Assembly: GCA_031286225.1 (NCBI GenBank) | Contig: JAITUQ010000023.1 | Span: 42,501-88,343 of the forward strand | From: Candidatus Methanorudis spinitermitis | GTDB taxonomy: Archaea > Methanobacteriota > Methanobacteria > Methanobacteriales > Methanobacteriaceae | Direction of reading: 5' to 3' | DNA length: 45,843 bases | Shown: piece after piece, positions 18,001 to 27,716 of the stretch | How positions within the stretch are numbered: position 1 is the first letter of the stretch | Layout of the letters: each line of letters begins with the position of its first letter | The notes under the pieces: model-generated | Told to the model about the DNA's origin: nothing | Database searches by the model: none | What the model saw: only the letters and a program-made list of their open reading frames with translations | Made by a program: the position numbers and the translations under genes

Positions 18001-20148
18001 ATGATATCTGAAACATTGGCCAATGAATTCAATATCAGTTCAAAACAAAGTAAAGATTTAATTAATTTAATCGAAAATGGAAACACAATTCCTTTTATCA
18101 ACAACTACAGAAAAGAGTTTACAAATTCATTAGACTATGAATCTCTACAAAAATTTAGTGAAAGCTTAAACTACTTAGAAAAATTAGAAAAAAGAAAAAA
18201 AGAAGTTATTAATGCTATTGAAAATAAAGAAAAGTTAACTGATGATATTAAAAAAATTATTAATGAATCTGAAACTTTAATTGAGATAGATGATATTTAT
18301 AATCAATATGTTGAAGAAAAAGAAACCAAAACTGAATCTTCTAAGAAAAAAACTCTTAGTAAACTTGCAAATATAATTCGTTTCCAGCAGACAGAAATCC
18401 CTATTGAAGAAATAGCAAAAGATTTTATTTCAGAAGAAGATGGGATAACTACTATTGAAGAAGCTATATCTGGAAGTCAAGATATAATTGCAGGAATTAC
18501 TGCAGACAACGCTGATTTTAAATATTTAATTAGGAAAATTACTTTAGAAGAGGGAAAAATAATTACTGAGCCTATTGATAGTGAAGAAAGCTCAGTATAT
18601 GAAATCTACTATGATCATAGTGAAAACATCCACAACATTGCTAGTCATAAAATATTAGCTATTAATAGAGGAGAAAGTGAAGGATTTTTAAAGGTTAAAA
18701 TTGTAGCTCCTAAAGATGATATTATTAGCTATTTAAATAGACATACATTAATCGATCGTTCTGATAATTATAGTCAAGATTACAACGAGGTCACGAAAAA
18801 ATATATTGAAAAAGCTATTTTAAATTCATATGATCGTTTAATAGCTCCTTCTATTGAAAAAGAAATTCGTGAATACTTAACAAGTAGAGCAGAAGACAAG
18901 TCTATTGAAGTTTTTTCTAATAATTTAGAACATCTTTTAATGCAGTCTCCAACAAAAAACAAGGTTATTTTAGGATGGTATCCTTCATTGTATGCAAGTT
19001 CTAAACTAGCAGTATTAGATAAAGAAGGAAAAGTTCTAAAAACAGATATTGTTAACCCATTAGGATCTGAAAATAATATTGATGAGACTAAAAAAATTGT
19101 TTTAGAAATTATTGAAAAGTATAATGTTGACTTAATTGCTTTAGGGGATATTCAAGATTCGAAAAAATTGGAACAAATCATAGCTGATATTATAAAAGGA
19201 ACACATGTTAAATATGCTTTAATTAATCAGGCTGGAGCTTCTGCTTATTCTTCAAGTGCATTAGCTGAAATTGAGTTTCCAGATTTTAATAAAGGTCATC
19301 GAACTGCAATTTCAATAGCTAAAAGATTGCAAGATCCTCTTGTTGAATTTGTTAAGGTAGATCCTAAAACTATTGGTGTAGGTCAATATCAACATGATAT
19401 GAATCAAAAAAAGCTAAATGAATCTTTAGCTAATATAATTGAAAAAGTTGTAAATAATGTAGGGATAGATTTAAACACAGCTTCTATTTCACTGTTAAAT
19501 TATGTTTCAGGAATAAATTCAGCTATAGCTACTGACATTGTAAGATATAGAGAAGAAAATGGTCTTTTTAAAAGTAGAAATGAACTTTTAAAACTAGATA
19601 GTATTGATTCAGATATATTTAAACAATCAGCAGGATTTTTGAAAGTTTACTCATCTGATAATCCATTAGATCAAACTTCAATTCATCCAGATTCCTATGG
19701 AGTAGCTAAAAAATTAATTAAAAAGTTAGGTTATAATTTAGAAGATTTATTTTTAGAAGATTTAGCTATTGAGGGCATTAATATTAAAGACTTATCTGAT
19801 GAGCTTGATATTGGGGAAGAAACACTTAAAGACATAGTTATTCAACTTAAAAATCCAAAAATTGATCCAAGAGATAGTATGCATAAACCAATTTTAAGAT
19901 CGGATACTTTGTTAATAGAAGATCTTAAAGAAGAAATGGTTATGGAAGGTATGGTTAGAAATGTAGTTGATTTTGGAGCATTTGTAGATATTGGTGTACA
20001 TCATGATGGTTTAATCCATATTTCTAAGATGGATAAAGGTAACTTTGTAAAGCATCCTTCTGATATTGTAAGTGTTGGGGATATTGTCAAAGTTAAGATA
20101 CTTGAAGTTGATTTGGATAAAAATAGAATTCAGCTAAGTTTATGTTAG
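18001..20148 (+). CDS. tex: Tex-like transcription accessory protein
   Basis: 715 residues from the ATG at 18001; AAGGATGG lies just upstream, and an in-frame TTG at 17977 has no such site. Order: N-terminal Tex helices (TIPFINNYRKEF), a YqgF-like RNase H fold (about 315-440), a helix-hairpin-helix repeat (DLNTASISLLNYVSGIN; FKSRNELLKL) and a C-terminal S1 RNA-binding domain (GMVRNVVDFGAFVDIG, GLIHISKM). The conserved block GASAYSSSALAEIEFP through IGVGQYQHD is intact. The first two YqgF motifs differ from canonical Tex: GWYPSLYASSK replaces a GxDPGxRxGxK-type loop, and LGDIQDSKKLE replaces a GNGTxSRxxE-type loop. It likely binds nucleic acid around transcription; exact function in archaea is not known. 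Confidence 0.88.
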   Translation: MISETLANEFNISSKQSKDLINLIENGNTIPFINNYRKEFTNSLDYESLQKFSESLNYLEKLEKRKKEVINAIENKEKLTDDIKKIINESETLIEIDDIYNQYVEEKETKTESSKKKTLSKLANIIRFQQTEIPIEEIAKDFISEEDGITTIEEAISGSQDIIAGITADNADFKYLIRKITLEEGKIITEPIDSEESSVYEIYYDHSENIHNIASHKILAINRGESEGFLKVKIVAPKDDIISYLNRHTLIDRSDNYSQDYNEVTKKYIEKAILNSYDRLIAPSIEKEIREYLTSRAEDKSIEVFSNNLEHLLMQSPTKNKVILGWYPSLYASSKLAVLDKEGKVLKTDIVNPLGSENNIDETKKIVLEIIEKYNVDLIALGDIQDSKKLEQIIADIIKGTHVKYALINQAGASAYSSSALAEIEFPDFNKGHRTAISIAKRLQDPLVEFVKVDPKTIGVGQYQHDMNQKKLNESLANIIEKVVNNVGIDLNTASISLLNYVSGINSAIATDIVRYREENGLFKSRNELLKLDSIDSDIFKQSAGFLKVYSSDNPLDQTSIHPDSYGVAKKLIKKLGYNLEDLFLEDLAIEGINIKDLSDELDIGEETLKDIVIQLKNPKIDPRDSMHKPILRSDTLLIEDLKEEMVMEGMVRNVVDFGAFVDIGVHHDGLIHISKMDKGNFVKHPSDIVSVGDIVKVKILEVDLDKNRIQLSLC

Positions 20149-20365
20149 CAAAAAATTTTCCAAACATAAGTATTGTTGATTTATTATTCTAATTTAATTA
20201 TTTTAATTAAAAAAATATTTTAAATAAGATAATAAAAAAATCAATAAATTATTCATCCTATTTAAACTCAAAACAATTATTTGATTGTTAAATTAGTTTA
20301 TCTTATTTTTTATTCTTAATAGTCATTAGCTATTTCTAAGTCAAATCAAGTAGAGTGAAGTAAAT

Positions 20366-21838
20366 ATGCCAAAAAGAAGTCAAAAATCATCAATTTCAAA
20401 TATAACCATTAAAGAAGTTTGTGACACACTATTTTCACTTGAGGAAAAATATGATTTAAATCAAATGAAAATTCAAGGAGTTTATGCTTGGCAATTAGTT
20501 AGAATCTATGTTTATTATGAAATATCTCGAAAGATTGGAGTTTTTGGATCTCCTCAACAAGCTAAAGTTACAATAATAGATAAAATCTTATCATTTCTAC
20601 CTTTTATAAAAAATAGCTTATTTTCAAACCCTTTAAAAGGAGATCACCACAGAGATATTTTAATATTTGATCATCCCAGAAAAGTAAATCATTGTGAAGA
20701 ATTTAAAGATATTTATAGCTATTTCCTAAGGGATGATTTAGGTGGAGAATACAGCTATGAAATAATTGAAACTCCCTATTTAAATAAACACCTCACAAAA
20801 AAAGAAAATTATATTAAATATAATGATAGAATTCTTTTAGGTTCTTACTTTTATAAAAAGAGAACAAATTTACAGCTGAAAGCTAGTGAAAAAGATAAAA
20901 TAGCTAATATTCAAAGAGAAATTAATTCTAATTTTAATATTGACATTGACTTATTAAATATCATAAAAAATCATATTCTTGACTTTGAATATCAATATAA
21001 AAAATATGATCAGCTTTTTAAAAAAAGAACTCCTAAATATATTTTTGTTGTGGTAGCTTATGAAAACCAAGCTATGATAGCTGCAGCTAAAGATAATGAT
21101 ATAAAAGTTATAGAATTACAACATGGAACTATTAGTAAATATCATTTAGGCTATAATTATCCAAATGAAAAAGATAAAAATAATATAAAATATTTTCCTA
21201 ATAAAATATTGAGCTTTGGAAGCTATTGGAAAGAAGTAGCTAATTATCCTACTAGCAGTGAAGATATTATTCCTATTGGATTTCCTTATTTAGATGAAAA
21301 TATTAAATCTTACTTAAATATTGAAAAAAATAGGAATCAAATCCTTTTTATATCTCAAGGAGTAATAGGAAAATATTTATCTGAGTTTGCCTACAATATA
21401 GCTAAAAAATTAGAAGATTTTAAAGAAAATTATACTTTCATTTATAAATTACATCCTGGAGAATATTCTAACTGGCGAGATAATTATAGCTATTTAAAAA
21501 AATGTGAAAATTTAGCTAATTTTCATATTGTTGATAATGAAGAAGCTTCATTATATGAATTATTTTCAAAAAGTGAATATCAAGTAGGAGTTTTCTCAAC
21601 AGCTATTTATGAAGGGTTACTATTTAATTGTAAAACATTTATCTTAGATTTACCAGGTTCGGAGTATATGGATAGCTTAGTTGAAAAGAAACACGTTAAA
21701 AAAATAGTTACTGCTCATGAATTTATTGATTCATTATCTAATTTCAAAATAAATAGATATGATAAAGATTTTTTCTTTAAAAAGTATAATAAATCTACTT
21801 TAAATAAATTAATAAAAAATAATTACTCATTTTTTTAA
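20366..21838 (+). CDS. GT-B fold surface-glycan transferase (candidate nonulosonate transferase)
   Basis: 490 residues, no membrane segments. I do not recognise a precise family. The C-terminal half is GT-B-like: KVIELQHGTISKYH (H253) followed by ILSFGSYWKEV, PIGFPYLDE, then IYKLHPGEYSNW (H363-P364) and VGVFSTAIYEGLLF (S411, T412, E416). An HP motif followed by an S/T motif is the pattern of CMP-sialic-acid-using polysialyltransferases and of KpsC/KpsS or CDP-glycerol transferases. Genomic position between nonulosonate synthesis genes and a flippase makes transfer of the CMP-activated acid a reasonable guess. The start has GTGA eight bases upstream. Confidence 0.6.
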   Translation: MPKRSQKSSISNITIKEVCDTLFSLEEKYDLNQMKIQGVYAWQLVRIYVYYEISRKIGVFGSPQQAKVTIIDKILSFLPFIKNSLFSNPLKGDHHRDILIFDHPRKVNHCEEFKDIYSYFLRDDLGGEYSYEIIETPYLNKHLTKKENYIKYNDRILLGSYFYKKRTNLQLKASEKDKIANIQREINSNFNIDIDLLNIIKNHILDFEYQYKKYDQLFKKRTPKYIFVVVAYENQAMIAAAKDNDIKVIELQHGTISKYHLGYNYPNEKDKNNIKYFPNKILSFGSYWKEVANYPTSSEDIIPIGFPYLDENIKSYLNIEKNRNQILFISQGVIGKYLSEFAYNIAKKLEDFKENYTFIYKLHPGEYSNWRDNYSYLKKCENLANFHIVDNEEASLYELFSKSEYQVGVFSTAIYEGLLFNCKTFILDLPGSEYMDSLVEKKHVKKIVTAHEFIDSLSNFKINRYDKDFFFKKYNKSTLNKLIKNNYSFF

Positions 21839-22192
21839 ATGAAAATATAATGGATATGACATTATTTATGTTTAATATAAGTTATAGTCTATTAGCAAAG
21901 ATTTGCTACAGATGGTTTAATTTTGAAAATATTTAATATATAAATATTCTTTAAATTTAAATTAAAGGATTTTTAAAAGTTTTTAAAAAATCATGAAAAT
22001 TACCATTTCTTGCAATTTTTCAGTAATAAATTATATTAAAAATTTTTAAAAGATTTTTTTTAATCTTTATTATTTTATAGAAGTTATTAAAAATTTGAAA
22101 AAAGAATATATTTATTTTAATATAATATAAATTAAAAAATTAATAAATATTTTAAAATTAAAAAATATAGAATTAGCAATTTTGGTGTGATA
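21839..22192. other. AT-rich intergenic region with a dyad
   Basis: About 350 bases without an ORF. Contains the perfect dyad TAGCAAA-GA-TTTGCTA (21893-21908), whose two-base centre is too small for an RNA loop and so fits a DNA-binding site better, if functional. The rest is A/T runs. Confidence 0.45.
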
Positions 22193-23641
22193 TTGAAAGA
22201 ATACAAGCTATTTGTCCAAAGAATTGGTTTAGTGGGAATAACTAATATATTGATTTCATTAAGTGGATTAATATTCATTCCAATAATTACTAAAAACCTT
22301 TCAACTGCTGATTATGGAATATGGGCTCAAATAAACACAACTATAGCTTTGATACCAAATATAGCTAATCTTGGCCTTCCTTATACAATGGTTAGGTTTT
22401 TATCTCATGAAACAGATAAAAATAAAATAAAAGAATCTTTTTACTCAATGTTAATCATTGTGTTAGCTATTAGCTTAATTATTTCTGGATTTTTATTAGT
22501 ATTCCAGGACCTAATAGCTAACAGTATTTTTGGAGGAAATTTGGAAATTGTTTATATAACAGCTATAATTTCCTTTTTTGCTTGTATGAACTTAATGTTG
22601 ATTAGTTTTTTTAGAACATTTCAACAAATAAAGAGATATTCAATATTTTTAATCTTACAAACTTATATTGGAGTTGCAATAAGTTCTTATTTAGTTTTAA
22701 CAGGTTACAATATTCAAACAGTTGTAATAGGACTGTTAATAGCAAACTTAGCTGTTTTTATCATGATGTTTATTTTAATATTTGCTTATTTAGGATTAAC
22801 TATTCCTAGATTCAAATATTTAAAAGAAGAATTAGAATTTGCAATTCCAACAATTCCTAGCAATGTTTCTTCATGGGTAGTTGATTCAAGTGATAAGTAT
22901 GTTATTGGAATATTCCTTGGATCCATAGCTGTAGGCTACTATTCTCCTAGTTATGCATTAGGAAGTATACTATTAATGTTTTTATCACCATTTGCACTTC
23001 TTCTTCCAAGTATTCTTCCAAAATATTTTGAAGAAGGCAATTTAGAAAAAGTTAGTATTTTTCTTAAGTATTCTATGAAATATTTTTTACTCATAAGCAT
23101 TCCAGCAGCTATTGGTCTTTCTATTCTTTCAAAACAAATTCTTTTGATTATATCAAACCCAGAAATAGCTTTGAATGGTTATGCAATAACTCCTTTTGTT
23201 TGTTTAGGAGCTATTTTCATGGGAATGTATGGTATAATTAATAATATATTGATCTTAGAGAAGAAAACAAAGATACTTGGAAATATTTGGATAATTGTAG
23301 GAGTTTTAAACTTTGTATTTAATTTAATAGCTGTTCCTTATATTGGAATTATTGGTGCAGCTATTGTTACTTTAATTTGCTATTTTATAGCTTTCTTTAT
23401 CACATCTTTTTATGGTAAAAAATACCTTAAACTACCATTTGAATACATTCCACTTGCTAAAACTATTTTAGCAGCTTTTATCATGGGAGTATTTGTATTT
23501 TTTGTAAATCCAACTGAACAAATGAGTATCCTGTTTACAATTATTATGGCTGTTCTTATTTACTTTGGAATTTTATTTTTAATAAAGGGGATTGAAAAAG
23601 AAGAATTTGAATTTTTTAAAGAGATGATAAGAGAAACTTAA
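22193..23641 (+). CDS. Wzx-like polysaccharide flippase (MOP superfamily)
   Basis: 482 residues with about 12-14 membrane segments along the whole chain; begins KEYKLFVQRIGLVGITNIL and includes the typical early block LSTADYGIWAQINTT of polysaccharide-biosynthesis (PST) flippases. It would move lipid-linked glycan from the inner to the outer face of the membrane. Two starts are possible: GTG at 22187 without a ribosome site, or TTG at 22193, which has GGTG five bases upstream; I prefer the TTG. The glycosyltransferase upstream and acetyltransferase downstream fit a surface-glycan locus. Confidence 0.88.
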   Translation: MKEYKLFVQRIGLVGITNILISLSGLIFIPIITKNLSTADYGIWAQINTTIALIPNIANLGLPYTMVRFLSHETDKNKIKESFYSMLIIVLAISLIISGFLLVFQDLIANSIFGGNLEIVYITAIISFFACMNLMLISFFRTFQQIKRYSIFLILQTYIGVAISSYLVLTGYNIQTVVIGLLIANLAVFIMMFILIFAYLGLTIPRFKYLKEELEFAIPTIPSNVSSWVVDSSDKYVIGIFLGSIAVGYYSPSYALGSILLMFLSPFALLLPSILPKYFEEGNLEKVSIFLKYSMKYFLLISIPAAIGLSILSKQILLIISNPEIALNGYAITPFVCLGAIFMGMYGIINNILILEKKTKILGNIWIIVGVLNFVFNLIAVPYIGIIGAAIVTLICYFIAFFITSFYGKKYLKLPFEYIPLAKTILAAFIMGVFVFFVNPTEQMSILFTIIMAVLIYFGILFLIKGIEKEEFEFFKEMIRET

Positions 23642-23694
23642 GTTATAAAATTTTTTATTTTTAATACAAAAGATTGAATTTATCCAATTAACAC

Positions 23695-24210
23695 TTAATG
23701 AAAATTTGCCTCGTTTTTTAATCGTTCATAGTGTTCAATATTTCTATATTTAAATACTTTAGCTGGGTGTCCTCCAGCTATTGCATATTTTTTTATATCA
23801 TTAACCACAACACTTCCAGCTTGAATAATAGCTCCTTCTTCAATTTTTACTCCTGGGAGAACCATAACCCTATTTCCAAGCCAAACATTATTTTTAATAA
23901 CTACATCTTTAGAGATTACACTATCATCATAAGGAATAGCTAGTCCTTCATCATAATTATGAATGTCGGTAATTATCATACAGTCAATTCCTGAATGGAA
24001 ATTATTGCCAATAGCTACTTTTCCTTTTCCCTGAATTTTCATTCCATTGAAGTTAACATTGTCTCCTAAAAAAGTATTTTGAGTTACATGTGTTAGATTA
24101 TTTACTTTTAAATCTTTTCCACATTTAGCAGCTGTTTTTTTAACTTTCTTTCTATAGCTATTTCTTTTAAAATTTTGATAATGTTTATAAAAAAAGTCTA
24201 AAAATCTCAT
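23695..24210 (-). CDS. Hexapeptide-repeat acetyltransferase (WbbJ/maltose O-acetyltransferase type)
   Basis: 171 residues. A left-handed beta-helix is shown by hexapeptide steps such as VVIKNNVWLGNRVMVLPGV and IEEGAIIQAGSVVVNDI, ending with AIAGGHPAKVFKYRN, the usual C-terminal cap. The probable catalytic histidine lies in TDIHNYDEG. It would transfer an acetyl group from acetyl-CoA to a sugar hydroxyl or amine, here presumably in the surface glycan. GAGG precedes the ATG by seven bases. It converges with the flippase gene, the stops being only about 50 bases apart. Confidence 0.85.
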   Translation of the reverse strand: MRFLDFFYKHYQNFKRNSYRKKVKKTAAKCGKDLKVNNLTHVTQNTFLGDNVNFNGMKIQGKGKVAIGNNFHSGIDCMIITDIHNYDEGLAIPYDDSVISKDVVIKNNVWLGNRVMVLPGVKIEEGAIIQAGSVVVNDIKKYAIAGGHPAKVFKYRNIEHYERLKNEANFH

Positions 24211-24310
24211 TATTATCCTCTATTATGGTGGTAATGGCATTGTTTGTAATTGATATTTTATTAAAATATTTATATTAATATTTAAACTTTAAAAAATTAA
24301 GATAAATATA

Positions 24311-24400
24311 ATAATCTTAAATATTATTAATATTAAGCTTTTTAAAATTAATAATCTTAAATATTATTAATATTAAACTTTTTAAAATTAATAATATTAA
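24311..24400. repeat. 40-bp tandem repeat, about 2.2 copies
   Basis: 24311-24350 and 24351-24390 are identical except one base (G at 24336, A at 24376), and a third copy starts at 24391 before degenerating. The unit is nearly pure A/T and lies between the acetyltransferase and NERD-like genes. Looks like a recent slippage or duplication product. Confidence 0.75.
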
Positions 24401-24463
24401 TAAATATCAGTTAATATAATTAAAAAAATAAAAATAAATAAAAAATTATCAATAAAAACAAAA

Positions 24464-26116
24464 TTATGATGATTCTGCACTATATTCAGATAATAATGTA
24501 GCACATTTATTAAGTGTTGTATAATCGAGTTTTTTGTTTTCATTAGATATTTTTGTTAACAATTCCTCTAAAAACAAATCTTCATCACTTAAAACTATAT
24601 TAATGATTGACACTTGTTTATTAATAAAGCAAATAAGAGGTTCAATGTAGAAGTCATTTAAACCATTTTTACCTAAGTATTCAATTAAATTTTTAGTTAA
24701 TTGAATAGACTTTTGTTTTACTTCATTATTATCTTCAAACTTAGTTTTTTCTTTTTTATCAAAATTTAAGATAGCGTTTCTATTAACATTAATGTCTGTA
24801 TTTTTAAATGAGGAATAGGTAGCTATAGCTAATGATGGTTTTTTCTTATTCTTTTTAGTTTTGTATTTTTGAGTTAATATTGTAAATATTCCTGTTGGAC
24901 CAACTACAACATGATCAATTCTTGAGTCTGTATCAGGTAACTTAAGATATGAAAGTACATAAAAATCTTTAGGAAGTGTAAGTAACTTTTTTCTAACTAA
25001 TTTTTCCCTTTCTTTAGAATCTCTGTGTCTTTTATTTAGAATCAAACCAATTAAAAAAACAATAATTCCTATTATAATAAATATAATACTGAATAATCTT
25101 CTTCCTGTTAAAGCTGCATCTATTACTCCGACAAGTGCAATTAAAAGACCAATTTCAATGAAAAAATCATGATAAATTCTACTTTTAATCTTAGGATTAA
25201 CAACTAATTCTCGTTTATCAGTTTTAGATTTTTTATCTGAGGTCAAGGATTTTTTAGAAGTTTTCATTGAGTTATTTTCAGTAGATGTTTTTTCTTTTTT
25301 AATTTCTTGTTTGGATTTTTTTTCAGTTGTTTTCTTTTTTTCAACTGTGTTTTCCCGTTTAAAAGATATTTTATCTCTAATTCTCGATTTTTTTCCTGAT
25401 TTATCTTTATTTTTAAGAAAAACTTTTTCAGAATCATCTTTATTAATTTTTTGCACTGATTTGGTATCTTTAGAATCAATATTAGTGTCTTTAGATTGAG
25501 GAACTTTTTGAACTTTCTCATCGTCACTTTTAGTGGCTATTGGTGTTTTTTTACTTCCATATTCTTTATTTACCTTATTTAAAAATTTTCCTTTGAGAGA
25601 TTTTCGCAATGCTGATTCTTTTTGTTTTTCAGATGTCGCAATGTTTGCAGATTCTATTTTTTCAGCTGAAATAATGGAAGTTTCTTGGTGTGTTTGTTCT
25701 TTTTCGTCTTGTTCTTTTTTTTCTTCTTTGTCTATTGGGCTAGTAGCTAATTCGTTTTCAGAAGCAGAAGTATTGTCATCAATTTGACTACTACCATCAT
25801 CTAATTCTTTGTTATACTCCTCATTTGCATATCTTAAATTTCCATAGCAGCTTGAACATTCAAAATCGTTAATATTGTCTTTACCATCTAATCGATATTT
25901 AAGTCCACAATCAGTGCAGTACACTAATTTAGAATCATTTAAATCATCTTTAGGGGTTGAAACACTTTTTCTTGATGAAGTCGAAGGATAACTTTCTAAA
26001 AATTCTAAATCTCCAGCACAAGCAGAACATTCATAATCTTTAACATAGTCATCATCATCTAATTGATATTTAGCCCCGCAGTTTTTACATGATACTACTT
26101 TCATATTAATCATCAT
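24464..26116 (-). CDS. Double zinc-ribbon, two-TM protein with C-terminal NERD-like domain
   Basis: 550 residues. Two N-terminal zinc ribbons have paired CxxC knuckles (C10/C13 with C30/C33; C67/C70 with C87/C90) and are near repeats of one another. A Lys/Ser/Glu-rich low-complexity linker (about 100-305) follows, then two membrane segments (about 318-337 and 341-361) and a C-terminal NERD-like domain (370 onward: LPKDFYVLSYLKLP, RIDHVVVGPTGIF). NERD domains are nuclease-related; D401 is present but the usual E-x-K after GxF is replaced (ILTQ), so catalysis is doubtful. The domain faces the cytoplasm if the ribbons do. Function unknown. An internal ATG four codons in (26104) is an alternative start. 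Confidence 0.7.
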   Translation of the reverse strand: MMINMKVVSCKNCGAKYQLDDDDYVKDYECSACAGDLEFLESYPSTSSRKSVSTPKDDLNDSKLVYCTDCGLKYRLDGKDNINDFECSSCYGNLRYANEEYNKELDDGSSQIDDNTSASENELATSPIDKEEKKEQDEKEQTHQETSIISAEKIESANIATSEKQKESALRKSLKGKFLNKVNKEYGSKKTPIATKSDDEKVQKVPQSKDTNIDSKDTKSVQKINKDDSEKVFLKNKDKSGKKSRIRDKISFKRENTVEKKKTTEKKSKQEIKKEKTSTENNSMKTSKKSLTSDKKSKTDKRELVVNPKIKSRIYHDFFIEIGLLIALVGVIDAALTGRRLFSIIFIIIGIIVFLIGLILNKRHRDSKEREKLVRKKLLTLPKDFYVLSYLKLPDTDSRIDHVVVGPTGIFTILTQKYKTKKNKKKPSLAIATYSSFKNTDINVNRNAILNFDKKEKTKFEDNNEVKQKSIQLTKNLIEYLGKNGLNDFYIEPLICFINKQVSIINIVLSDEDLFLEELLTKISNENKKLDYTTLNKCATLLSEYSAESS

Positions 26117-26430
26117 TTATTAATAGTTTGATTGAAATAATTGATTAGTTAATAAATTAACTCCCTCAACATTCAACTGTAGTTCTTTAAAGTTTATAAA
26201 AATTTTTGTAAAGATTAATAAAATCAATTTAAATAAATTAATTTTTATATAATAAAATTATAATCTCATTTAATTTAAACATTACCCTAAATAATTTGTT
26301 TAAAAAATGGAGGATACTAAAATCTAATTAAAATATGGCAAATAAGTTAAGAATTGTTAAATGAAATATTAAATAGATGTTCAAATTCAAATTATCATAT
26401 AAATAAGCAGGAAAAAATTTAAATTTCGCC
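26117..26430. other. AT-rich intergenic region
   Basis: About 310 bases between two minus-strand genes; no ORF or RNA-like island seen. Confidence 0.45.
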
Positions 26431-27624
26431 TCATTCCAAAATAGAGTTATAAATATTCTTTATTTGTTTTTCTATTACATCCCAGTTATATTTTTCTTCA
26501 ATTAATTTCCTACCATTTTTTCCAAACTTTTTAATTAATTTTTCATCATTCAATAGCTTTTTAATAGAATTTACAAAATCTTTTTCATCATAGTCGCATG
26601 AAAATCCAACATTATTATTTACCCAAGTATGAATATGATTATTTTTAGTTAAAACTAATGGCTTCTCACAAGCCATAGCTTCAAGACCACTGGTTGTAAA
26701 TGATTCATATTTAGAAGGCATGACAAAAATATCCGAGTCAACAATAGCTGATCTTTTATCATCTTCAAATAAAGGCCCTGTTAATATTATGTCTTCTTTT
26801 AAATTTAGCTTTTCAATAAGTTTATTTAATTCCTCTAAAAATCCATCATCAGGTCCTACAATAGCTAGTTTTAAACTAGAATTATTTTTTAATTCACCTT
26901 TTAAATCATTTTTTAATAGTTTAAATGATTTTACTAAGAGTTTTAATCCTTTGATTCTATGAATCCTCCCAATAAATAAAATTAATTTATCATCGTTACC
27001 TATTTTAAATTTTGATCTGAATTTTCCTTTTGAAGGTAAATTGTCATATTCTGTTAGATTTATACCTAACGGAACAATTTCAATATTTTCTTCTATCACA
27101 TTCATTTTTAAATATTGTTGTTTTTCGATTTCAGTTAAAGCAAAGACTTTTGAAGCATTATGAAGCATTTTAAATCCCCATATTTTATCAAAAATTTTTT
27201 TAAGAGATTTTTTTTGAAAAAAAGGAAGAACTGACCCATGTGCCTGAAGAACATAAGGAATATTATTTTTAAGAGCATAATGACTCATTATAATAGCTAA
27301 TGAATGTCTATGTTCATGTATATGGAGTATTTCATAATTTTCAATCATCTTACGTCCTTTAAATGGCATTGCAAGTGGAGTATCTATTAAAAATGATGTT
27401 TTTAGGTAATTTGATAAATTTCTAAAGTAATAAGTTTTAACACCATTAACATCCATGTTATATCTTTTTTCAAGTTTTAAACGGGGTTTACAGCTATCTG
27501 TTGTAAAAACAGAAACTTTATTTCTTTTCTCAACTTGTTTTCTAGATAGCTGATAAGAAGCATTGACTACTCCTCCTGCACTTAAACAAGGATAAAATGA
27601 AGGGACAATATGTAAAATATCCAT
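26431..27624 (-). CDS. GT4-family glycosyltransferase
   Basis: 397 residues. GT-B enzyme: N-terminal acceptor domain (HIVPSFYPCLSAGGVV, LHIHEHRHSLA, VLQAHGSVLP), nucleotide-sugar domain starting LILFIGRIHRIKGL and the diagnostic late motif ESFTTSGLEAMACEKP with its E-x7-E pair. It adds a sugar from an NDP-sugar donor at the cytoplasmic face, presumably in surface-glycan assembly given its neighbours. GGTG precedes the ATG. Transcribed in the same direction as the NERD-like gene and after the GT39-like gene. Confidence 0.9.
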   Translation of the reverse strand: MDILHIVPSFYPCLSAGGVVNASYQLSRKQVEKRNKVSVFTTDSCKPRLKLEKRYNMDVNGVKTYYFRNLSNYLKTSFLIDTPLAMPFKGRKMIENYEILHIHEHRHSLAIIMSHYALKNNIPYVLQAHGSVLPFFQKKSLKKIFDKIWGFKMLHNASKVFALTEIEKQQYLKMNVIEENIEIVPLGINLTEYDNLPSKGKFRSKFKIGNDDKLILFIGRIHRIKGLKLLVKSFKLLKNDLKGELKNNSSLKLAIVGPDDGFLEELNKLIEKLNLKEDIILTGPLFEDDKRSAIVDSDIFVMPSKYESFTTSGLEAMACEKPLVLTKNNHIHTWVNNNVGFSCDYDEKDFVNSIKKLLNDEKLIKKFGKNGRKLIEEKYNWDVIEKQIKNIYNSILE

Positions 27625-27716
27625 TTAAACACCATGAAAACTATTAAATATGATAATGATATGTTTAGCGATTTTTAAATTATTGAAATATTTTTTAAGA
27701 TAGTTTAGTAATATTA

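Noticed and set aside
24311..24400. CRISPR array
   Set aside because: Repeats are contiguous with no unique spacers and no cas genes nearby.
25264..25527. Alternative Lys-rich ORF overlapping the linker of the NERD-like gene
   Set aside because: Arises from frame-shifted reading of the low-complexity linker; no start signal.
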